64,000 bases of DNA from Leucobacter allii (GTDB lineage Bacteria > Actinomycetota > Actinomycetes > Actinomycetales > Microbacteriaceae). The stretch's first letter is position 1. Each line of letters starts with the position of its first letter. A program made the translations under genes and the position numbers. The notes beneath the pieces are model-generated. The model was not told the origin of the DNA. It did no database searches and saw nothing but the letters and a program-made list of their open reading frames with translations. Location of the stretch: the NCBI RefSeq assembly GCF_022919155.1, contig NZ_CP095045.1, positions 2,728,001 through 2,792,000 on the forward strand, written 5' to 3'. This document shows positions 38,245 to 46,260 of the stretch, piece after piece.

Positions 38245-39980
38245 CAGACGGCCTCCGCTTCCTCGAGCTGCGATCGGACGATCTCCTGGTACACGGCGTT
38301 CCCGTCGAGCAGCTCCGCGTGCGTGCCGCGTCCGACGATCTCACCGCCCTCGATGACGAGGATCTGGTCGGCGTCGACGATCGTCGACACGCGCTGGGCG
38401 ACAATGATGCGGGTCGCGCCCGCCGTGGCCTCGGGCAGCGCGGCGCGCAGCCGCGCGTCCGTCGCGACGTCGAGCGCCGAGAACGAGTCGTCGAAGAGGT
38501 AGACGAGCGGCTTCGCCACGAGCGCCCGGGCGATCGACAGGCGCTGCCGCTGGCCGCCGGAGACGCTCGTGCCGCCCTGCGCCACGGGTTCCTCGAGGCC
38601 GCGCTCCTTCTCGCGCACGAAGTGCTCGCCCTGCGCGACGCGGAGCGCCGTCCACAGCTCCTCGTCGCTCGCCCCGGTGCGGCCGAAGCGCAGGTTCGAG
38701 CCGATCGTGCCCGAGAACAGGTACGGACGCTGCGGCACGAGGCTCATCGTGGTGGCGAGCTGCTCGCGCGTGAGCGCGGACACGGGGGCGCCGTCGACGG
38801 TGATCGAGCCCTCCTGCGGGTCGTAGAGGCGCAGCATGAGGTTGAGGAGCACGGTCTTCCCCGCGCCCGTCGAGCCGATGATCGCCGTGGTCCGTCCCGG
38901 CTCCGCCGAGAAGCTCGCGTTGCGGATCACCGGCTGCTCCGCCCCGGGGAAGCCGAAGGTGACCCCGGAGAACTCGACGCGGCCGGCAGCGGGCGTCGGC
39001 ACGCCCGCCGTCTCGGGGAACACGAGGCTCGATTCGGTGTCGAGCAGTTCTCTGATGCGCTCGGCGCAGACGACCGCGCGCGGGATCATCATCGTCATGA
39101 AGACGCCCATCATCACGGCCATGAGGATCTGCAGCAGGTACTGCAGGAAGGCGGTGAGCGAACCGACCTCGACGATGCCCGCGTCGACGCGGTGACCGCC
39201 GAACCACAGCACGGCCCCGGTCGCGATGTGGAGCACCATCATGATGACCGGGAACATGAGCACGAAGATGTTGCCCACCTTCACCGATACCTCGGTGATG
39301 TTCCGGTTGGCCTCGGCGTAGCGCCCCGCCTCGAAGTCCTCGCGCACGAAGGCGCGCACGACGCGCATGCCCATGATCTGCTCGCGCAGCACCCCGTTGA
39401 TCGCGTCGACGCGGGTCTGCATGGTGCGGAAGAGCGGCAGCAGCAGCCAGACGAGGAAGCTGACGATCACGGCGAGGAGCGCGACCGAGGCCCAGACGAG
39501 CCAGGACATCCCCGCGTCCTCGCGGAGCGCCATGATGATGCCGCCGATCGCCATGATCGGCGCGGTCACCATGAAGTTCAGGGTCATCATGACGAGCATC
39601 TGCACCTGCTGCACGTCGTTCGTGCCGCGGGTGATGAGCGTGCCGGCGCCGAAGCGCGTGGCCTCGAGCATGGAGAGCGAGTCGACCTTGCGATAGACCT
39701 CCCGCCGGAGGTCACGACCGATGCCCATGGCGGCGCGCGCGCCGAAGTACACGGCGGCGACGGCGGTGACGACCTGGCCGAGGGAGACGACGAGCATGAC
39801 CCCGCCCGTGCGCCAGATGAAGTCGGTGTCGCCCTGGGCGATGCCGTCGTCGATGATCTGCGCGTTCAGGCTTGGCAGCCAGAGCGCGGCGATGGTGGAG
39901 AGCAGCTGGAGCACCAGCACGGCGGCGATGAACGGCCAGTACCGCTTGCCGAGCCGCAGAGTCAGCGAGATGAGCGCCAC
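38244..39980 (-). CDS. ABC exporter half-transporter, degenerate ATPase site
   Basis: 578 residues: six membrane helices and an ATPase domain with Walker A IGSTGAGKTV, signature VSGGQRQRLS and Walker B VYLFDDSFSALD. The residue after the Walker B Asp is Asp rather than the catalytic Glu, the usual sign of the inactive site in asymmetric heterodimeric exporters. GTG start at 39980 behind AAAGGA. First gene of a three-gene operon with 36160-38244 and 35236-36156, downstream of the rplL terminator. Confidence 0.92.
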   Translation of the reverse strand: MALISLTLRLGKRYWPFIAAVLVLQLLSTIAALWLPSLNAQIIDDGIAQGDTDFIWRTGGVMLVVSLGQVVTAVAAVYFGARAAMGIGRDLRREVYRKVDSLSMLEATRFGAGTLITRGTNDVQQVQMLVMMTLNFMVTAPIMAIGGIIMALREDAGMSWLVWASVALLAVIVSFLVWLLLPLFRTMQTRVDAINGVLREQIMGMRVVRAFVREDFEAGRYAEANRNITEVSVKVGNIFVLMFPVIMMVLHIATGAVLWFGGHRVDAGIVEVGSLTAFLQYLLQILMAVMMGVFMTMMIPRAVVCAERIRELLDTESSLVFPETAGVPTPAAGRVEFSGVTFGFPGAEQPVIRNASFSAEPGRTTAIIGSTGAGKTVLLNLMLRLYDPQEGSITVDGAPVSALTREQLATTMSLVPQRPYLFSGTIGSNLRFGRTGASDEELWTALRVAQGEHFVREKERGLEEPVAQGGTSVSGGQRQRLSIARALVAKPLVYLFDDSFSALDVATDARLRAALPEATAGATRIIVAQRVSTIVDADQILVIEGGEIVGRGTHAELLDGNAVYQEIVRSQLEEAEAV

Positions 39981-40100
39981 GAGATTCCTTTCGTCGCTGC
40001 CCCGCGAACGACTCTGTCATCCCAGGCGGATCGGGCCGACGGAGCGGTGCAGCCGGACCACGGTAGCAGGTTCCCCCGACATCCGCCACCGCACGCGAAA

Positions 40101-40129
40101 GGGCGGGATCCCCGAAGGTGATCCCGCCC
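40101..40129 (-). terminator. terminator of the rplJ-rplL operon
   Basis: GGGCGGGATC/GATCCCGCCC 10-bp stem with a 9-nt loop, followed on the minus strand by TTTCG. It is 29 nt past the rplL stop. Confidence 0.7.
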
Positions 40130-40157
40130 CGAATCCGCGAAACGCGAACCGTGAGAC

Positions 40158-40541
40158 TTAGACGAGCTTGACGCCCGCGCCAGCCTCCTCGAGCTTGGCC
40201 TTCGCCTCCTCGGCGGCCTCCTTCTTCGCGCCCTCGAGGACGTTCTTCGGAGCCTCCTCGACGAGAGCCTTCGCCTCGCCCAGGCCCAGGCCGGTCAGCT
40301 CGCGCACGACCTTGATGACCTGGATCTTCTTGTCGCCGGCCGACTCGAGGACGACGTCGAACTCGTCCTTCTCCTCGACGGCCTCGGCGGCGCCGCCGGC
40401 AGCGGGGGCCGCGGCGACCGCGACGGGGGCGGCGGCGGAGACGTCGAAGGTCTCCTCGAACGCCTTGACGAACTCGGACAGCTCGATGAGGGTGAGCTCC
40501 TTGAACTGCTCGAGCAGCTCCTCGGTGGAAAGCTTAGCCAT
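40158..40541 (-). CDS. rplL: 50S ribosomal protein L7/L12
   Basis: 127 residues. It forms the ribosome stalk that recruits translation GTPases. The N-terminal dimerisation domain ([21 protein letters not shown]), an Ala-rich hinge (residues ~35-52), and the C-terminal domain with [19 protein letters not shown] are all standard. It follows rplJ by 77 nt in one operon. Confidence 0.98.
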   Translation of the reverse strand: MAKLSTEELLEQFKELTLIELSEFVKAFEETFDVSAAAPVAVAAAPAAGGAAEAVEEKDEFDVVLESAGDKKIQVIKVVRELTGLGLGEAKALVEEAPKNVLEGAKKEAAEEAKAKLEEAGAGVKLV

Positions 40542-40618
40542 TGTGTATCTCCTTGATGTGTGCCCGGCGCGCAGCGACGGGCGGGTGTTCGATGTGTCGG
40601 TTCGGCCGGGGCCGATCC

Positions 40619-41128
40619 TTACGCGTCCTGCTTCTCCTGCAGCGCGCCGAAGCCGCGTGCGGCCTTGGCGGGCAGAGCGTTGAACAGCTGTGCAGCTCCG
40701 ACCAGAGCAGCCTGCATGGCGCCGGCGGCCTTGGCCAGCAGCACCTCGCGGCTCTCGAGATCGGCGAGCTTGCCTACCTCAGCGGCGGTCAGGGGCTTGC
40801 CATCGAAGTAGCCAGCCTTCACCACCAAAAGAGGGTTTGCCTTGGCGAAGTCGCGCAGAGCCTTGGCGACCGCGACGGTGTCACCGTGCACGAAGGCGAG
40901 CGCCGAAGGACCGGCGAGCTCGTCATCGAATGCGGTGATCCCGGCGTTGTTGGCCGCAATCTTGGTCAGCGTGTTCTTCGCCACAGCGTACGTCGCGTGC
41001 TCGCGGATGGAGTTGCGGAGAGTCCGCAGCTCGGCAACCGTGAGACCGCGGTACTCAGTCAGCAGAACGGCGGACGACTCTTCAAACTGCTGCTGAAGAT
41101 CGGCGACCGTAGCGTCCTTCGTAGCCAT
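40619..41128 (-). CDS. rplJ: 50S ribosomal protein L10
   Basis: 169 residues. L10 anchors L7/L12 dimers on the ribosome. It begins [15 protein letters not shown] and has [17 protein letters not shown] and [15 protein letters not shown] at 41128 with AGGGAG upstream; the frame is open into the leader but no L10 sequence lies there. L10 commonly represses its own operon by binding the mRNA leader. Confidence 0.98.
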   Translation of the reverse strand: MATKDATVADLQQQFEESSAVLLTEYRGLTVAELRTLRNSIREHATYAVAKNTLTKIAANNAGITAFDDELAGPSALAFVHGDTVAVAKALRDFAKANPLLVVKAGYFDGKPLTAAEVGKLADLESREVLLAKAAGAMQAALVGAAQLFNALPAKAARGFGALQEKQDA

Positions 41129-41355
41129 GGCGCTCCCTAGCTTGTCGAACCCGGGCGGCGGGTGCCGCTCGGGGGCCGTGCCGCTCGGAGCCTCCCCTGG
41201 AAACGAGAAGAAGCTCCGGCGCGCACGCACGGAGCTTCAGTGGGTTCGGGATCGGGATCCGTCGCTCAAGGAAATTCGTACCTGCGCTGGTCTCCGCGTG
41301 AGCGGACGTTCCGGGATCCCGAGGGGATCCGTACCGGCGGTCTGGGGCCGGGAGA
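41129..41355 (-). promoter_or_regulatory. rplJ leader RNA with attenuator-like hairpin (L10-leader candidate)
   Basis: A ~225-nt leader runs from the predicted start site near 41350 to the rplJ ATG. It contains several stems, among them GAAGCTCCG/CGGAGCTTC (41238-41230 with 41218-41210), followed by TTCTCGTTT, which resembles an intrinsic terminator before the gene. L10 leaders at this position are known in many bacteria; the exact L10-binding kink-turn was not resolved by eye. Confidence 0.5.
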
Positions 41356-41356
41356 G

Positions 41357-41385
41357 AGCCTACCACAGCTCCGCCCCGCCCCCAA
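41357..41385 (-). promoter_or_regulatory. rplJ-rplL promoter
   Basis: Minus strand -35 TTGGGG (41385-41380), 17-nt spacer, -10 TAGGCT (41362-41357). It lies between the response regulator stop and the rplJ leader. Confidence 0.5.
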
Positions 41386-41403
41386 ACGCCCGCGCTTCGC
41401 CCC

Positions 41404-42126
41404 TCAGACGGCCGACTTGAGCATGTAGCCGGCGCCGCGCACCGTATGGAGCATCGGGTCCCGGCCCGAATCGATCTTCTTGCGCAGGTACGAGATGTAG
41501 AGCTCGACGACGGTGGACTTGCCGGTGAAGTCGTAGGCCCACACCCGGTCGAGGATCTGCGCCTTGGAGAGCACCCGGTTCGGGTTGCGCATGAGGTAGC
41601 GCAGCAGCTCGAACTCCGTATTGGTCACGGTGATCGCCTCGCCGGCGCGCTCGACCTCGTAGCTGTCCTCGTTGAGCTGCAGGTCGCCGACGCGCAGCAC
41701 CGGGTCGGGTTGCTCGGCGAGCGTGAGCTGCGAGCGCCGCACGAGTCCGCGCAGGCGCGCGATGAGCTCCTCGAGGCTGAACGGCTTGACGACGTAGTCG
41801 TCGCCGCCCGCCGTGAGCCCGTTGACCCGGTCCTCGACGGAGTCGAGCGCGGTGAGGAAGAGCACGGGGAACATCTCCCCGGCGGCGCGGATGCGGGCGA
41901 GCAGCTGCATGCCGTCGAAGTCGGGGAGCATGATGTCGAGCACCGCGACGTCGGGCTCGAAGGCGCGCATCTTCTCGAGCGCCTCCTGCCCGCTCGCGGC
42001 GGTGTCCACCTCCCAGCCCTCGTAGCGCAGGGCCATCGCGACGAGCTGAGTGATCGACTCCTCGTCATCCACCACGAGGGCGCGGATCTTGCCCCCGTCG
42101 GCGCGTTGCAGAGCGTGTGATTCCAT
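41404..42126 (-). CDS. OmpR/PhoB-type response regulator, orphan
   Basis: 240 residues. The receiver domain has acidic D20-D21, phosphoacceptor D64 in VLDIMLPDFDG, FLTALD and YVVKPFSLEEL. The winged-helix output has TNTEFELLRYLMRNPNRVLSK and TVVELYISYLRKKID...RGAGYML. ATG at 42126 with GAGG nearby. No histidine kinase gene adjoins: rplJ is downstream and a divergent nuclease gene upstream, so its kinase must be elsewhere. A TATGCT -10-like box (42263-42258) would give a leader of about 125 nt containing a strong hairpin. Confidence 0.92.
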   Translation of the reverse strand: MESHALQRADGGKIRALVVDDEESITQLVAMALRYEGWEVDTAASGQEALEKMRAFEPDVAVLDIMLPDFDGMQLLARIRAAGEMFPVLFLTALDSVEDRVNGLTAGGDDYVVKPFSLEELIARLRGLVRRSQLTLAEQPDPVLRVGDLQLNEDSYEVERAGEAITVTNTEFELLRYLMRNPNRVLSKAQILDRVWAYDFTGKSTVVELYISYLRKKIDSGRDPMLHTVRGAGYMLKSAV

Positions 42127-42208
42127 AATCGCCTCGGCGTTCCTCTCCCCCGAGCGCTGCGACGACGCACACGGATGTGCGCACCGAACGCTCGCGCCCC
42201 TCACTGGC

Positions 42209-42243
42209 CCAGCTCCCCCGGGCTCATCGCCCGAGGGAGCTGG
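42209..42243. other. 15-bp hairpin in the response-regulator leader
   Basis: Arms 42209-42223 and 42229-42243 pair over 15 bp with one mismatch and a TCATC loop. It lies between a likely promoter and the regulator start in a 466-nt intergenic region that otherwise shows no gene. It could be a leader structure or a terminator. Confidence 0.5.
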
Positions 42244-42592
42244 CTAATTTCATAGCGAGCATAGTGGCACGCTCCGAGGAATGCATGTACTCCGCGGTGC
42301 GGAGTCGGAGCCCGTCCGGCGTGCGCGGGCGGTCCCGACGGGGCGTTCCCGCCGCCGCTCCGCGGAACCACGCGGGAAACGGCGCACCCGCCCCTCGCGC
42401 ACCGCCGATCCGGACCGTCGGGACTCACAGCCGATTCACTGCTCCGCGGGGCGCCGTCCCGCTCGCGGCGTGCTATAAAACATCGAACTCCGTGCAGTGA
42501 TGCCATGCGTGCACTCACCGCCTCCGGCGCGATGCCCGCCGCGCCGGAGCGCACGGCGGCGCCCCGCGATGCGTTCGTGGGAGACTGGATCC

Positions 42593-43180
42593 GTGCCCGA
42601 ACTGCTCGCTCCCCACCTCACGCGCATGGTCACCGACGGAACCGATCGCATGGCCTGGATGCGGGCGAGGGCCCGCGGGATCACCGCGACGGATGTCGCG
42701 AAGCTCTCCACCCCGCGTTCGATCGAGGCGGCGGCGCACGAGAAGCTGCACGGCAGCCGCTTCGGCGGGAACGCCTACACCGATCACGGCAAGGCCCGCG
42801 AGCCCGAGATCGCCGCGTGGGTGCAGCGCGAGCACCGCATCGACCCGAGCCAGGCGCTGTTCCACGCCGAGGGCGACCTGCGCCACCTCGCCACGCCCGA
42901 CGGCCTGAGCTGCCGCGAGGACGGGACGATCCTGCTGGCGGAGATCAAGACCACCAACAAGGTCTGGCGTTCCATCCCCCGCAACTACCTCAGGCAGATC
43001 TGGTGGCAGCAGTACGTCCTCGGCGCCGATCGCACGCTCATGGTGTGGGAGCGCCACGAGAACTTCGTGCCCGTCGGCGAGCCGGAGTACCGGTGGATCG
43101 AGCGCGACGAGAACGAGATCGAGCATCTCGTGCACCTCGCGGGGAAGCTCATCGACGTGCTCATCGCCCGCACGAGCTGA
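42593..43180 (+). CDS. YqaJ-family recombinase/nuclease domain protein
   Basis: 195 residues with the features of the YqaJ/lambda-exonuclease fold: RGITATDVAKL near the N-terminus, GNAYTDHGKAREPEIAAW, then the PD-(D/E)xK core ATPDGLS...LLAEIKTTNK and the helix IPRNYLRQIWWQQYVLGADR. Such enzymes degrade DNA for single-strand annealing and are common in phages, but stand-alone copies are also found in actinobacterial chromosomes. GTG at 42593 has GGGAG upstream; an earlier ATG at 42569 is less likely. No phage genes or annealing protein are nearby. Confidence 0.8.
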   Translation: MPELLAPHLTRMVTDGTDRMAWMRARARGITATDVAKLSTPRSIEAAAHEKLHGSRFGGNAYTDHGKAREPEIAAWVQREHRIDPSQALFHAEGDLRHLATPDGLSCREDGTILLAEIKTTNKVWRSIPRNYLRQIWWQQYVLGADRTLMVWERHENFVPVGEPEYRWIERDENEIEHLVHLAGKLIDVLIARTS

Positions 43181-43186
43181 GTGACG

Positions 43187-43213
43187 GACCGCCGCGGGCC
43201 GCCGATGGCGGTC
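43187..43213. terminator. weak hairpin between convergent genes
   Basis: GACCGCC/GGCGGTC 7-bp stem with a GC-rich 13-nt loop, in the 40-nt gap between convergent stops at 43180 and 43221. Confidence 0.35.
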
Positions 43214-43220
43214 GCGGGGG

Positions 43221-43844
43221 CTACCAGAAGCTCGCGCCGGGATCCCCGGCGGACGGCCGTCCGGCCTGTCCGGGCGCCTGCGGGCCCGGCGCACCGCCGT
43301 ACTGCAGCTGCGCTCGCGTGGCGTGCTCGTAGTTGCGCTCCATGAGCTCCTGCAGCGCATCGCCGACGCGCTCCGCGCCAGGGACGTCCTCCAGCCGCAG
43401 CGATTCCGCGCCGTGGAGGAGCTCGATGTCGCCGCTGCCCCGCATCCGCTGCCCGAGGCCGCGCCGCGACCGCACCTCGCGCACCCGGGAGAGTGCGAGC
43501 TCGGACCGGTGCCGCGCGAGGAGGCCCCGACGCACGATCACCCGGCGGCTGGTGACCGTCGTGCGCCGGGCGAGCCAGCCGAGCACCGGGACGACCCCGA
43601 GGCCGAAGCCGAGGAGGATCGCCCCGGCCCCCGCCAGCAGATTCATCCAGATCGCCGGAAGCGCACCGACCCAGTACCCGGCCGCTGCGGCGATCGCGAC
43701 GAGCACGACGAGCGGCGGCACGAGCCGGATGCCGTGGCGCCGGAACCGCAGTACCACGACCTCCGGCTGCGCGAGGCTCGCCGGAGCGGGGCCGAGCAGG
43801 GACTCGACCTCCGCCGTCATCGAGTGGGGGGTGCGGGAGGGCAT
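43221..43844 (-). CDS. PH-domain membrane protein
   Basis: 207 residues. LRFRRHGIRLVPPLVVLVAI starts a two-helix membrane hairpin, followed by a bacterial PH (YdbS/DUF304-like) domain: TSRRVIVRRGLLARHRSELALSRVREV and DIELLHGAESLRLEDVPGAE. The tail is Pro/Gly/Gln-rich. ATG 43844 begins 4 nt after the flotillin stop; ATG 43820 is an alternative. Third gene of the NfeD-flotillin-PH operon, so it probably acts at the membrane with flotillin. Confidence 0.8.
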   Translation of the reverse strand: MPSRTPHSMTAEVESLLGPAPASLAQPEVVVLRFRRHGIRLVPPLVVLVAIAAAAGYWVGALPAIWMNLLAGAGAILLGFGLGVVPVLGWLARRTTVTSRRVIVRRGLLARHRSELALSRVREVRSRRGLGQRMRGSGDIELLHGAESLRLEDVPGAERVGDALQELMERNYEHATRAQLQYGGAPGPQAPGQAGRPSAGDPGASFW

Positions 43845-43848
43845 GCCC

Positions 43849-45480
43849 CTATTCTGCCTGCTGCGACGGTGCCGCCGCCGCACCGCGCGCGCCGTCCGCC
43901 ACGGTGTCGCCGGCCTGCTGCGCCGCGTCGGCGGCGGTCCGCGCGGCCGATTCCGCGGCCCTGGCGGCCGCGTGCGCGGCGTCGGACGCCTCATCCGCGG
44001 CGTGGGCGGCGGCGTCGGCGACGCCCCGCGACGCCGCGTCGGCGGCCTCGATCGCGTCGTCGCGGCGACCGCCCGCCTGCGCGGCGCGTCCCGCGGCCGC
44101 GCCGGCCGCCCCTCCGGCGACCACCCCGTTGAGCATGCCGACGAGGTCCACGCCGACGGTCTCGCGCGCCATCTCGAGCAGACCCTTGATGTTGCCCATC
44201 GCGTCGCCCGCGACCTTCGAGGTGCCGTCGGCCGAGACGACGGTCATATTGTCGATCGCGCCGATCGCCTGGGCGTACTCGCCCGCGATCTCGGGGAGCA
44301 GGTGGATGAGCTCCTGCGCGAGCACCGCCTGGGACTGCGTCTCGAGCGCGCGGGCACGGGCATCGATCGCCGCGGCCTCGGCGGTGCCCTTCGCCTCGAG
44401 CGCGGCCGCCTCGGCGCGCCCCTCGGCCTCGAGCGCCTCGGACGCCGCGATGCGCGCGGCGCGGCTCGCGAGGCCCTCGCGCTCCACGGCCTTCGCGCGG
44501 CCCTCGGCGGCGGAGACGGCGGCCGAGGCCTCGGCCTTCGCCAGCGCCTCGACCCGGTACGCCTCGGCCTCCGCGACCGCGCGCACGTCCGCGTTCAGCT
44601 GCTCGGTCTTCAGCGCGACCTCGCGCTGCGCGGTGATCTGCTGCTGCTCGACGATGGCCTGCTGCTGGATCGCCTGCTCGAGCGGCTCGGCCGCGGAGGC
44701 CTGGGCCGTCGCCTTGTCCGTCTCCACCTGCACGGCGGCCTGGCGCAGCTTGAGCTCCCGATTGCGGTCGACGAGCACCTGCTCGGCGGCGATCTTCGCC
44801 TCCTGCGAGGCCTGGTAGGCGTTCGTCTCGGCGATGTCGGCGGCCTGGCGCACCTTCGCGGCCTCCGGTCGGCCGATGTTCGTGATGTAGTCGGCGCCGT
44901 CCCGGATCTCCTGGATCTGGAGGGTGTCGACCACGAGCCCCTGCTTCGTGAGCGCCTCCTCCGCGGCCTCGAGCACGCTCTGCGCGACGACGGCGCGATC
45001 GCGGATGATCTGCAGCACGGTGAGGCCGCCGATGATGGAGCGCAGCGAGCCCGAGAGCACCTCCTGCGTGGACTCGTCGATCTCATCGGAGTTGGAGAGG
45101 AATCGCTGCGCGGCCGCGCGGATCATCTCCTGCGTCCCCCCGACCTTCACGACGGCGACGGCCTGAGCCTGGATGGTGATGCCGTCCGTCGTCTGCGCCT
45201 CGGTGGTGATGGAGAGGCGGCGCGAGCGCAGGGAGATGGTGAAGGACTTCTGCACGAACGGCACGACGAAGACGCCGCCGCCCGTGACGACCTTCTGCCC
45301 GGAGAGGTCGCGGCTGCGATTGCCCGCGGCGTCGACGATCTCCTTGCCCTTGCCCCCCGTCACGATGATCGCCTCGTCTGGCTTGGCGATGCGGTAGCGC
45401 TTGATGATGACGAGTGCGACGAGCACCAGCGCGATCACCGCGCCGAAGATGCCGACGATCGCCGGGCTTGCGAGGAACAT
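43849..45480 (-). CDS. flotillin-like SPFH protein
   Basis: 543 residues. An N-terminal membrane helix (VGIFGAVIALVLVALVII) is followed by an SPFH domain (PDEAIIVTGGKGKEIVDAAG; TTDGITIQAQAVAVVKVGG) and a long coiled coil rich in Glu, Ala and Gln, including repeated AEA units of the flotillin domain. The C-terminal ~100 residues are an Ala-rich helical tail (AADAASRGVADAAAHAADEA) beyond the usual flotillin end. Flotillins scaffold membrane microdomains. ATG 45480 has AGGGAG upstream and lies 30 nt after the NfeD-like gene. Confidence 0.92.
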   Translation of the reverse strand: MFLASPAIVGIFGAVIALVLVALVIIKRYRIAKPDEAIIVTGGKGKEIVDAAGNRSRDLSGQKVVTGGGVFVVPFVQKSFTISLRSRRLSITTEAQTTDGITIQAQAVAVVKVGGTQEMIRAAAQRFLSNSDEIDESTQEVLSGSLRSIIGGLTVLQIIRDRAVVAQSVLEAAEEALTKQGLVVDTLQIQEIRDGADYITNIGRPEAAKVRQAADIAETNAYQASQEAKIAAEQVLVDRNRELKLRQAAVQVETDKATAQASAAEPLEQAIQQQAIVEQQQITAQREVALKTEQLNADVRAVAEAEAYRVEALAKAEASAAVSAAEGRAKAVEREGLASRAARIAASEALEAEGRAEAAALEAKGTAEAAAIDARARALETQSQAVLAQELIHLLPEIAGEYAQAIGAIDNMTVVSADGTSKVAGDAMGNIKGLLEMARETVGVDLVGMLNGVVAGGAAGAAAGRAAQAGGRRDDAIEAADAASRGVADAAAHAADEASDAAHAAARAAESAARTAADAAQQAGDTVADGARGAAAAPSQQAE

Positions 45481-45510
45481 GCAGTCTCCCTGGGGTTCGG
45501 TCCTGTGGGG

Positions 45511-46086
45511 TTAGGGGGTGGTGGGCGGCGCCTCCGCCGGCGGCGCGGACGCGGCCGGCTCGACCCGCACGGAGGTGGAGGTGATCGTCTGGACGACGCG
45601 CACCGCGGTGCCACGCGCGATGGCGGTGTCGGCCGACGCCGCGAGCGAGATCCGCTCGCCGTGCCGCGTGACGGCGACCTCCCCGAGCCCGTTCTCGGGG
45701 ATCGCGAGCACGACGGCGCCGATGGACCCCACCAGCTCGTCGCCGCTGACCGAGGTGTTCGACTCCGCGCTCCGGATGAAGCGGGAGAGCCACCAGGCGG
45801 CCGCCGCACCGATGAGGCCGGCGAGCGCGCCGAGCACGGCCGCGATCGAGGTCGACATGCCGGCGCCGACGCTCGCGAACGCCGTGAAGCCGAAGATCGC
45901 GGCGAAGGCGGCGATCGTCGTGAGGCTGAGCGGGCCGTCCCCGAAGTCGAAGGCGTCGAAGATGCCGTCGAGCACGAGCGAGACGAGCAGGAGCAGTCCC
46001 CCGACGATGCCGATGATGAGGAAGACGCCGCCGGCGACGAGCGAGCCGTCGACCAGTCGGTCGAGCCAGTTCATGATGCCGTCCAT
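45511..46086 (-). CDS. NfeD-like membrane protein
   Basis: 191 residues. Several hydrophobic helices (SLVAGGVFLIIGIVGGLLLL; TIAAFAAIFGFTAFASVG; GALAGLIGAAAAWWLSRF) precede a C-terminal beta domain with LVGSIGAVVLAIPENGLGEV and RGTAVRVVQTITSTSVRVEP, matching the OB-fold of NfeD1b proteins that partner with flotillin. The start is ATG 46086 with GGAG upstream; the frame is open further but does not resemble the family. Confidence 0.85.
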   Translation of the reverse strand: MDGIMNWLDRLVDGSLVAGGVFLIIGIVGGLLLLVSLVLDGIFDAFDFGDGPLSLTTIAAFAAIFGFTAFASVGAGMSTSIAAVLGALAGLIGAAAAWWLSRFIRSAESNTSVSGDELVGSIGAVVLAIPENGLGEVAVTRHGERISLAASADTAIARGTAVRVVQTITSTSVRVEPAASAPPAEAPPTTP

Positions 46087-46260
46087 CGCGTGTCTCCTCT
46101 CGGTGCTCGATCCTCCGCGCGCCTCGTGCCGGGGCGCCGCGGATGCGGCACCGCTCGCGCGCGAGGTGCACCCGTGCCTCGAGCGTACCAATCACCGCGG
46201 GCGCACGGGGAGGGTCCGACGCGGTCGCGCGCGTCATGGGCTGCCAGCGCGGCGGCGCGA

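Noticed and set aside
42209..42243. Hairpin as a terminator for a plus-strand gene
   Set aside because: No plus-strand gene lies upstream of it, so it is more likely part of the minus-strand regulator leader.
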